From a bacterium (lineage in GTDB: Bacteria > Pseudomonadota > Alphaproteobacteria > Rs-D84), in NCBI GenBank assembly GCA_014802705.1, contig JAAVBR010000053.1:1-6524 (forward strand): 6,524 nt of DNA, read 5' to 3'. A program made the translations under genes and the position numbers. The notes beneath the pieces are model-generated. The model was given only the letters and a program-made list of their open reading frames with translations, was not told where the DNA came from and did no database searches. Of this stretch, positions 1 through 4,604 are shown piece after piece (the stretch's first letter is position 1; the number at the start of each line of letters is the position of its first letter).

Positions 1-43
1 AGGAGGGGAACCTAATACGTTCTTAAGTTCTTAAAAACGACGG
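1..43. other. Left-edge intergenic fragment
   Basis: No gene is visible here. Bases 3-11 (GAGGGGAAC) are the exact reverse complement of 47-55 (GTTCCCCTC), the first part of the repeat at 44-95. The window may therefore begin in the last bases of an inverted copy of that repeat. The remainder (12-43) is AT-rich and shows nothing I can name. Confidence 0.3.
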
Positions 44-95
44 AAAGTTCCCCTCATGTACAAGAGGGGTGGGCGAAGCCCGGGGTGTCGGCATC
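44..95 (+). repeat. Dispersed palindromic repeat, copy 1
   Basis: This 52-base unit recurs as a 55-base unit at 922-976 in the same orientation. Both open with AAAGTTCCCCTCATGT and close with CGGGGTGTCGGCATC. Inside are two hairpins: CCCCTC pairing with GAGGGG, then GGGC-GAA-GCCC. In the other copy the second hairpin is GCCCC-GTTA-GGGGC, so its sequence differs but its pairing is kept. No reading frame is conserved between the copies, so this is most likely a non-coding dispersed repeat. Its end lies about 10 bases before the -35 box of the next promoter. Confidence 0.75.
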
Positions 96-104
96 AGGAA
101 TTAT

Positions 105-133
105 TTGCAAACACGGAAAGAATCCGTTATAAT
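105..133 (+). promoter_or_regulatory. Strong sigma-70 promoter of the leader RNA / HTH gene
   Basis: TTGCAA at 105-110 and a perfect TATAAT at 128-133 are separated by 17 bases, the ideal spacing. Transcription would begin near 139-141, just where the first leader hairpin begins. This is the closest match to the sigma-70 consensus I found in the window, as is common for stable RNAs or well-expressed leaders. Confidence 0.8.
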
Positions 134-139
134 GGCAAC

Positions 140-286
140 GCACCGGGTGATGTCCGGTGTGAGGTGTGATTACCTCTTAGACGTTTCTCCAACCTGGTTG
201 GAGGGTTGCGATATACATGAATAAGCAACACTATTAGTCTAGTAGTAATCAACCTCCAACCGTCTTTCATCAAGACGGTGTTTTTT
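140..286 (+). ncRNA. Structured leader RNA, candidate attenuator (or stand-alone sRNA)
   Basis: An RNA of about 147 nt is bounded by the promoter at 105-133 and the terminator at 259-286. Hairpins read from the sequence: CACCGG 141-146 with CCGGTG 154-159; GAGGT 161-165 with ACCTC 172-176; CTCCAA 187-192 with TTGGAG 198-203. Segment B (GGTTGGAG, 196-203) can pair with either of two copies of CTCCAACC: A at 187-194 or C at 254-261. The B:C duplex extends to about 12 bp with one bulged G. C shares three bases with the terminator stem, so B:C would weaken the terminator and A:B would free it. The helix-turn-helix gene starts 28 bases after the T-run, which suggests a cis-acting attenuator. An independent small RNA is the alternative. 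I recognise no known riboswitch core, and the ligand or signal is unknown. Confidence 0.6.
259..286 (+). terminator. Intrinsic terminator inside the leader
   Basis: ACCGTCTT (259-266) pairs perfectly with AAGACGGT (272-279) around the loop TCATC. A G and six Ts (281-286) follow. It lies upstream of, not after, the helix-turn-helix gene, so read-through or a separate promoter is needed to express that gene. Its first three bases are also the end of leader segment C. Confidence 0.85.
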
Positions 287-314
287 AATTAGAAAAACCA
301 AAGGAGGAGAGAAA

Positions 315-605
315 ATGCAAAAACCAAAACCCATTGACGAAACCGCCGCCCGGATGGGCAAAGCCCTGTATCGCGCACGCGCCAGTATTCACATGCCGCT
401 GGACGAGGCGTGCCACCTCTTGCACATGATGCCAGACGAATTGATTCAATACGAACGGGGTGCTGAAAAATTCCCCCAGGATGTGTTGGAATACATGTTT
501 ATGATGGGGTACAAAATGATACGTGCACGAACGCTGGAAAAAAAGTATCACCAGCAGCGTCAGGTGTATCGCAAGATCAAAGCCATCGTGACCGAGGTCC
601 CATAA
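315..605 (+). CDS. Small XRE-like helix-turn-helix protein
   Basis: The 96-residue protein looks like a compact Cro/C1-type (XRE) DNA-binding fold. Predicted helices are at about 13-24 (MGKALYRARAS), 29-37 (LDEACHLLH), 40-47 (PDELIQYE) and 54-65. The YERG at 46-49 after the third helix is the usual end of the XRE recognition unit. A basic tail (about 67-89, rich in R, K, Q and Y) follows, and there is no added effector domain. The start is well supported: AAGGAGG at 301-307 stands 7 bases before the ATG. The product is probably a transcriptional regulator or nucleoid-type DNA-binding protein. It lies directly downstream of the structured leader and terminator, so premature termination probably controls it. 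No terminator follows; the next 400 bases are repeats. The fold assignment is by pattern only and the target is unknown; the two palindromes at 141-176 are possible self-binding sites. Confidence 0.75.
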   Translation: MQKPKPIDETAARMGKALYRARASIHMPLDEACHLLHMMPDELIQYERGAEKFPQDVLEYMFMMGYKMIRARTLEKKYHQQRQVYRKIKAIVTEVP

Positions 606-630
606 AAAAATCCCCGTCACTCAGCCCCCT

Positions 631-780
631 TGTCATTGCGAGCGGCGCGCGTCCATCACACACGTGATGGCGAACGCCGCGTGGCAATCCAGTCAATAAT
701 AATGATATATACCTCTTATATTTACTGGATCGCCACGGGCACCGGCCTCGCATTGCTCTGCCGCTACCCTCGCGATGAAT
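631..780. repeat. TCATTGCGAG-type intergenic palindromic element
   Basis: Nested inverted arms define the element. The outer ends TCATTGCGAG (633-642) and CTCGCGATGA (769-778) match 9 of 10 when inverted. GCGGCG (642-647) pairs with CGCCGC (675-680), enclosing CCATCAC (653-659) with GTGATGG (664-670). GTGGCAATCCAGT (681-693) pairs with ACTGGATCGCCAC (724-736) at 12 of 13 positions. The TCATTGCGAG...GGCAATCCAG wording is familiar from dispersed repeats of alphaproteobacteria. It begins 26 bases after the helix-turn-helix stop codon. The short open frames crossing it lack ribosome binding sites and look accidental. Confidence 0.75.
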
Positions 781-886
781 CCGAGTATGCGAGAATTTAT
801 TCGAGCAAATAGGAGGATACGCGCAGACACGTTAGTGGCGAGCGACACACGTGCATAAGAGCCAAGTTTAGAACACACCAGATCAC
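781..886. other. Intergenic spacer between repeat elements
   Basis: I see no supported gene, promoter or RNA in these bases. The stretch joins the TCATTGCGAG element to the GGATCCCG hairpin and may be decayed repeat sequence. CACACGTG near 846-853 and ACACGT near 829-834 are short local echoes only. Confidence 0.4.
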
Positions 887-915
887 AATGGATCCCGTCC
901 TTCGACGGGATGACG
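887..915. repeat. GGATCCCG...CGGGATGAC hairpin repeat
   Basis: ATCCCGTC (892-899) and GACGGGAT (904-911) form a perfect 8-bp stem around CTTC. The flanks TGG and GACGG match the TGGATCCCG...CGGGATGACG palindromes common in Rickettsiales-like alphaproteobacterial intergenic DNA. There is no T-run on either side, so it is not an intrinsic terminator. It ends about 7 bases before repeat copy 2 and may form one composite unit with it. Confidence 0.6.
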
Positions 916-921
916 GTGCTT

Positions 922-976
922 AAAGTTCCCCTCATGTCCAAGAGGGATGCCCCGTTAGGGGCGGGGTGTCGGCATC
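922..976 (+). repeat. Dispersed palindromic repeat, copy 2
   Basis: This is the second copy of the unit at 44-95, in the same orientation. It differs by one base in the first loop, by a G-to-A change in the first stem, and by replacement of GGGC-GAA-GCCC with GCCCC-GTTA-GGGGC. The change in the second stem preserves pairing, so the folded form may matter or the unit may have spread as a hairpin. It runs into the 14-bp tandem repeat. Confidence 0.75.
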
Positions 977-1002
977 TGAACGCTGCACTCTGAACCCTGC
1001 AC
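975..1002. repeat. Two tandem copies of a 14-bp unit
   Basis: TCTGAACGCTGCAC (975-988) is followed without a gap by TCTGAACCCTGCAC (989-1002); the copies match at 13 of 14 bases. The copy at 44-95 lacks this tail: its sequence diverges directly after GGCATC. Confidence 0.75.
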
Positions 1003-1007
1003 ACTAG

Positions 1008-1037
1008 AAAAAAATCCCGGCAAACGCCGGGATTTTT
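1008..1037 (-). terminator. trxB terminator
   Basis: ATCCCGGC (1014-1021) and GCCGGGAT (1026-1033) form a perfect 8-bp stem around AAAC. Seven As on the left give a U-run for minus-strand transcripts, and five Ts on the right could also stop plus-strand transcripts coming through the repeats. It lies 2 bases beyond the trxB stop codon. Confidence 0.9.
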
Positions 1038-1038
1038 A

Positions 1039-1938
1039 TCAATTTTTTGAATTCAGGTACGCAATCGCGTCCATCGCCGCCGTGCACCCGGTGCCGACCG
1101 CGGTGGCGATTTGCATCTTGATGCCCGAATGAACGTCACCGGCGACAAAGATTCCGGTCGGCAATGCCCCCGGCGCCAGGCGCCCCATATCGTCGCGCGC
1201 AATATCTTCGGACAGGAAATCCGTATTCGCCTCGTGCCCGATGGCCACAAACACGCCGTCGACGACAATTTGGGCATCATCCGTCGTCGTGACCGCCAAC
1301 CGATCATCATCGGTCGCCCGGATACTTTTCAAATCCGTATTAAACAGGCATTCGATATTTTCCCGTTCGGCCACGCGTTGACGCAGGACCGCCTCGGCCC
1401 GGGTAAAGGCACCTTTGCGATAAACGATTTTAACGTTTTTCGCGATATCCGCCAAATACAGGGCGTCGTTCAACGCACTGTTTCCACCGCCCAGCACGAT
1501 CACGTCTTTGCCGTGATAGAAAAAGCCGTCGCACGTTGCGCAATACGATACGCCCTTGCCCATCAAATCGCGGGCGCCGTCAATATCCAATTTCCGCGGG
1601 GATGCGCCGGTCGCGATAATGACCGTCCGGCCCACATAATGTTTCCCATCATCGGCCTGGATGTTAAAGCCGCCGTCCGCGTCACCATCAATGGTTTTGG
1701 CCGATGTAAAGACAATTTCGGCCCCGAACATTTCGGCCTGTTTCTTCATAAATTCGGACAATTCCATACCCGACCCCAAAAAGCCCGGATAGTTTTCCAA
1801 TTTCGCAATGCCGGCCGTTTGCCCGCCCAGGCGATCGCCCCCCAGGACAATCGTCCGTTTATTCGCGCGGGCCGCGTACAGGGCCGCGGTCAATCCGGCC
1901 GGGCCGGACCCCAAAATAATCACATCATACATTTCCAT
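1039..1938 (-). CDS. trxB: Thioredoxin-disulfide reductase
   Basis: This cytosolic flavoenzyme passes electrons from a pyridine nucleotide through FAD to thioredoxin, supporting ribonucleotide reduction and disulfide repair. At 299 residues it is slightly shorter than the usual 310-320. Visible features: FAD-binding GSGPAG at 10-15, ATGA at 109-112, the redox-active CATC at 133-136 followed by D137, a nucleotide-binding GGGNSA at 150-155, and the C-terminal FAD motif GIFVAGD at 262-268. Two places depart from the E. coli pattern. HRRDGFRA is represented by YRKGAFTRA (173-181), and the usual YRQ near the flavin is KMQ (274-276). The start at 1938 has AAGGAG 10 bases upstream; a second ATG two codons later is less well placed. 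It is transcribed away from serS and has its own terminator. The family is secure; the electron donor is less so. Confidence 0.95.
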   Translation of the reverse strand: MEMYDVIILGSGPAGLTAALYAARANKRTIVLGGDRLGGQTAGIAKLENYPGFLGSGMELSEFMKKQAEMFGAEIVFTSAKTIDGDADGGFNIQADDGKHYVGRTVIIATGASPRKLDIDGARDLMGKGVSYCATCDGFFYHGKDVIVLGGGNSALNDALYLADIAKNVKIVYRKGAFTRAEAVLRQRVAERENIECLFNTDLKSIRATDDDRLAVTTTDDAQIVVDGVFVAIGHEANTDFLSEDIARDDMGRLAPGALPTGIFVAGDVHSGIKMQIATAVGTGCTAAMDAIAYLNSKN

Positions 1939-1973
1939 GATTTAAAATCTCCTTGTTATACCTTGATGGGAAC

Positions 1974-2002
1974 ACAATATCACAGCCGGGATGCGAACGC
2001 AA
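1974..2002 (-). promoter_or_regulatory. Candidate trxB promoter
   Basis: Read on the minus strand, TTGCGT (2002-1997) and TATTGT (1979-1974) are 17 bases apart. Transcription would begin near 1967, about 29 bases before the ATG. The boxes are imperfect. A second -10-like TATAAC lies next to the ribosome binding site but is too close to the gene to be preferred. Confidence 0.4.
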
Positions 2003-2016
2003 ATAAAATGAATATA

Positions 2017-2045
2017 TTGATTTTTGGACATCATTGGGCTATATT
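2017..2045 (+). promoter_or_regulatory. Candidate serS promoter
   Basis: TTGATT (2017-2022) and TATATT (2040-2045) are 17 bases apart and place the transcript start near 2052, about 24 bases before the serS ATG. The leader is too short for a T-box or a structured attenuator. Confidence 0.6.
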
Positions 2046-2075
2046 CCAGGCAGAAATATATCAAGGAACAGAACC

Positions 2076-3353
2076 ATGTTGGATATTAAATTTATTCGTG
2101 AAAATCCCGATGCCGTGCGTCATGCGTGCCAGACCAAGGGCTTTCCCGATGTGACCGACGCCATTTTGACGCTGGACGCGCGGGTGCGGGAACTGAAAAC
2201 CATCACGCAAACCAAGACCGCGGAAAAGAATAAAATCAGCCGCGAAATCGCCACCGCCACGGACAAGGCGCAACTGATTGCGCAATCGAAACAAATCGGG
2301 GATGAAATCGCGGCGGATGCCGCTGAATTGGCGGACAAGGAATCCCAATTGACCGATTTAATGCACCGCGTGCCGCAAATCCCGGATGCGGATGCCCCCG
2401 TCGGCCCGGACGAAGACGCCAACGTTGAAATCCGCCGTGTGGGCACCCCGCGCGACTTTGATTTTACGCCGCGCGCACATTGGGATTTGTTGGATATGAA
2501 CGGATGGTGGATGCCGGAAAAAATCGCCCAATTATCGGGCGCCCGGGTCTATGCCTTGATGGGGGCGGCGGCCGAACTGGATTTGGCGATTCAAACGTAT
2601 GTGATCCAGAAACTGATCGCCCGCGGTTTTTGCTTTGTGCAATGCCCGTCCATCACCAAGCCCCAGACCATCTTTAACGCCGGTCACTTTATGGGGGCGG
2701 ACATGTCCATTATGAACGATGACGTCTTTATGTTGACGGACACGGATCGATGCCTGGCGGGGACGTCGGAAATTGTTCTGAATTCCCTGCACAGCGGGAC
2801 GGTTTTGGATGAAAAAGATTTGCCGTTGAAATACGCCGGATGGTCGGCCTGTTTCCGCAAAGAGGCCGGCGCCGCCGGCCGCGACACCCGCGGATTGATG
2901 CGTGTGCATCAGTTTAACAAGGTTGAACAATACGTTTATTGCACGCCCGACCAGATGAACGATATGCATGAACAGTTGCTGCAAAACCTGTGCGACATTA
3001 TGGCGGATTTGGAATTCCCCTATCGCGTGTTGGCCAATTCCACGGGCGACATGGGCTTTAACAAGGTCAAGATGAATGATGTGGAGGCCTGGGTCCCATC
3101 CGAAGGCAAATACCGCGAATTGGGCAGTTGTTCGTCCATCGGCCAATTTCAGGCACGGCGGACCAACACCCGTTATCGCGCGGCGGACGGATCGTTGCAG
3201 TATTGCGCCACGCTGAACAATACGGGCATTGCCCTGCCCCGGGCGTTGATTCCGGTTTTGGAAAATCACCAGAACCCGGACGGGTCGATCAATATTCCGC
3301 GCGCGTTGCAACCCTTGATGGGGGGCCGCACCAAAATCGGGGGCAAACATTGA
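2076..3353 (+). CDS. serS: Serine--tRNA ligase (seryl-tRNA synthetase)
   Basis: This class II synthetase charges tRNA-Ser (and tRNA-Sec where present) with serine in the cytosol. The 425-residue length is typical. Residues 1-100 are the tRNA-binding N-domain, with a charged, heptad-like stretch at about 28-97 forming the antiparallel coiled-coil arm. Catalytic motifs follow in order: TSE at 230-232 (serine site), motif 2 FRKEAGAAGRDTRGLMRVHQ at 260-279, FQARR at 358-362, and motif 3 NNTGIALPRALIPVLE at 381-396 with its invariant Arg389. The position before FQARR, usually Asp (DFQARR), is Gln357 here. A longer frame begins at 2034, but the ATG at 2076 has AAGGAA 7 bases upstream, begins with the family's MLDIKFIREN and lies downstream of the promoter, so it is chosen. 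The gene is monocistronic, with a terminator directly after it. Confidence 0.97.
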   Translation: MLDIKFIRENPDAVRHACQTKGFPDVTDAILTLDARVRELKTITQTKTAEKNKISREIATATDKAQLIAQSKQIGDEIAADAAELADKESQLTDLMHRVPQIPDADAPVGPDEDANVEIRRVGTPRDFDFTPRAHWDLLDMNGWWMPEKIAQLSGARVYALMGAAAELDLAIQTYVIQKLIARGFCFVQCPSITKPQTIFNAGHFMGADMSIMNDDVFMLTDTDRCLAGTSEIVLNSLHSGTVLDEKDLPLKYAGWSACFRKEAGAAGRDTRGLMRVHQFNKVEQYVYCTPDQMNDMHEQLLQNLCDIMADLEFPYRVLANSTGDMGFNKVKMNDVEAWVPSEGKYRELGSCSSIGQFQARRTNTRYRAADGSLQYCATLNNTGIALPRALIPVLENHQNPDGSINIPRALQPLMGGRTKIGGKH

Positions 3354-3355
3354 TT

Positions 3356-3383
3356 AAAAAAACCGGCATTTGCCGGTTTTTTT
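3356..3383 (+). terminator. Bidirectional terminator between serS and the paralogue operon
   Basis: The stem ACCGGC / GCCGGT (3362-3367 with 3372-3377) is flanked by a run of As on the left and seven Ts on the right. It can end serS from the left and the minus-strand operon, whose stop codon is at 3401, from the right. Confidence 0.9.
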
Positions 3384-3400
3384 AATGACCTTGTCCCGCA

Positions 3401-3949
3401 TTATTTATTCTTTTGCAAGAACTTGCGCAGGTTCGCCAACAGTGTGGTGTTTGTCGCCGCAATCAGGCGATCGGTCTGATCCGCCATGTGCTGAATCTTT
3501 TCAACGTTTTGCGGGACGCGGGCCTGATTGGCGGGATTTTTGGATGTGCGGTTATATTCCCAATCTGTGATTTCTTTGCACAGCAAATAATACGACCGGC
3601 TTAACGCGCCGTTATACAGCATGGCGCCTTCGGTCCGACCGGCCACCAAATCCGCCGGCCCGGGAACAATCAGATAGGCCTGGGCCAATTGATCATCCGC
3701 CAAACTGTTTTGCCGCACATAGTCAATGGCCCGATTACGCCAGGACAAATCCGTTTTGCGCCGTGAAAAATACTGCGCCGGATTTTCGGCGACCGATCCC
3801 ATATAGACCAACGCACGCGCCGCACGGCAACGATCCGCCGTTTTCAAACCGCGCCATTGATTGCGCAGATCAAACTTGGCCAACGTGCGAATGTTTTCGA
3901 TCGCCGTGCGAATGGTTTCATAAACTTGTTCTTCTTGAATTTGGGACAT
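3401..3949 (-). CDS. Uncharacterised helical protein, downstream tandem paralogue
   Basis: I do not recognise this family. The 182-residue protein is soluble, with no signal peptide, membrane segment or metal-binding cluster visible. It is rich in A, R, L and Q and is probably all-helical. It aligns over most of its length with the product of the gene just upstream (3975-4472). Shared blocks: ARALV-x-M (45-50), VAENPAQYFSR (53-63), W70-R71, GPAD (97-100) and DWEYNRT (129-135). It carries about six extra residues before GPAD and a C-terminal helix (about 155-182) that the paralogue lacks. A GTG at 3952 could also start it, but ATG 3949 sits 8 bases after GAAGGAG and is preferred. It begins 25 bases after the upstream gene's stop codon, so the two are almost certainly co-transcribed. 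Function unknown. Confidence 0.85.
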   Translation of the reverse strand: MSQIQEEQVYETIRTAIENIRTLAKFDLRNQWRGLKTADRCRAARALVYMGSVAENPAQYFSRRKTDLSWRNRAIDYVRQNSLADDQLAQAYLIVPGPADLVAGRTEGAMLYNGALSRSYYLLCKEITDWEYNRTSKNPANQARVPQNVEKIQHMADQTDRLIAATNTTLLANLRKFLQKNK

Positions 3950-3974
3950 CACAAATACTCCTTCGTTTTATTCC

Positions 3975-4472
3975 CTATCGACCGGTACCGACACTGTGGC
4001 AGACACGCCATGTCCGGGATTCTTCGACCACGCGGCGCACCCCGTCAATATACGCATCGGCATTTTGACGGGTCTGGATATCGGCCGCGGTGCGCCCGTA
4101 TTCCCAATCCACAATCGCCCGGCAGAAATTGTAATACCGATGACGCAATTCCAGCGCCCATGTAAAGGCCGCGTTCACCTGGCCTTCGATCACATCGGCG
4201 GGACCGACCGATCGGGAATCCCGATCATCCCACGCCACCTGGCCATGACGCGCCAGGCGCCCGCGCCAGGCAGCCGCGGTCTGGGCCCGCGAAAAATATC
4301 GGGCCGGATCGTCCGCCACATGTTCCATCAAAACCAAGGCACGTGCCACACCGACCTGCTGTGCCGGGGTCAGATCGCGCCAATGCCGCATCACGGCATA
4401 ACGGGCCGCCCCATGAAAATTGCGCAGGGTTTCTTTAAGCACTTTATAAACTTTTTCCGCATCCATTGCCAT
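3975..4472 (-). CDS. Uncharacterised helical protein, upstream tandem paralogue
   Basis: This 165-residue protein is the first gene of the minus-strand pair and belongs to the same unrecognised family. Shared blocks: HWRDL (30-34), VARALV (42-47), VADDPARYFSR (52-62), W69-R70, GPAD (90-93), YY-x-x-C (113-117) and DWEYGRT (122-128). By hand count about 26 of roughly 65 positions in the N-terminal half are identical to the neighbour without gaps. Composition is Arg- and Trp-rich and probably helical, with no signal or membrane segment. AAGGAA lies 5 bases before the chosen ATG; a second ATG two codons in is possible. A good promoter lies upstream, opposed to typA. The tail (151-165, ESRTWRVCHSVGTGR) is short compared with its paralogue. 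Conserved aromatic and Arg residues suggest a binding surface rather than a recognisable active site; that is inference. Confidence 0.85.
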   Translation of the reverse strand: MAMDAEKVYKVLKETLRNFHGAARYAVMRHWRDLTPAQQVGVARALVLMEHVADDPARYFSRAQTAAAWRGRLARHGQVAWDDRDSRSVGPADVIEGQVNAAFTWALELRHRYYNFCRAIVDWEYGRTAADIQTRQNADAYIDGVRRVVEESRTWRVCHSVGTGR

Positions 4473-4496
4473 ATCGGTTCCTTGAATTTCAATGCA

Positions 4497-4524
4497 ACTA
4501 TACCCTATTATTTACATTTGTCAA
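4497..4524 (-). promoter_or_regulatory. Promoter of the paralogue operon
   Basis: On the minus strand a perfect TTGACA (4524-4519) is followed after 16 bases by TATAGT (4502-4497). This puts the start of transcription near 4490, about 18 bases before the ATG at 4472. Confidence 0.7.
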
Positions 4525-4539
4525 TATTTTATGTAATTT
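4511..4539 (+). promoter_or_regulatory. Candidate typA promoter, overlapping the opposing one
   Basis: TTTACA (4511-4516) and TAATTT (4534-4539) are 17 bases apart. An alternative is TTGAAA (4541-4546) with a poor TACCCT (4563-4568). The AT-rich tract 4500-4558 must serve both directions, and the -35 box of the opposing operon (4519-4524) lies inside this candidate. RNA polymerase may therefore compete between typA and the paralogue operon. Confidence 0.3.
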
Positions 4540-4604
4540 CTTGAAAATGAATTTTTTTCGTGTACCCTGTGCCGGATTATGGATCAAACAGAGGGCAAAC
4601 AGTT

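Noticed and set aside
140..286. 6S RNA, tmRNA, SRP RNA or a known riboswitch
   Set aside because: The segment lacks the long closing stem and central bubble of 6S, the SRP apical loop, tRNA-like ends and any riboswitch core I know. A divergent 6S-like RNA cannot be excluded without a covariance search.
887..915. Terminator at the GGATCCCG hairpin
   Set aside because: The stem is strong but no T-run follows on either strand; it fits a dispersed palindrome better.
630..1004. Two open frames (630-812 + and 693-1004 -) in the repeat region
   Set aside because: Both run through hairpin repeats, lack convincing ribosome binding sites and have no plausible domain.
1111..2154. Long plus-strand frame opposite trxB, running into serS
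   Set aside because: It is the antisense of a secure trxB, has no ribosome binding site and its protein resembles no family. GC-rich codon use keeps the antisense frame open.
2532..3350. Minus-strand 272-codon frame inside serS
   Set aside because: Antisense shadow of a well-identified gene, with no promoter or ribosome site and low-complexity H/R/G/Q composition.
3763..4544. Plus-strand frames opposite the paralogue pair
   Set aside because: The minus-strand frames are paralogous to each other with conserved blocks, proper ribosome sites and spacing, so the plus-strand frames are shadows.
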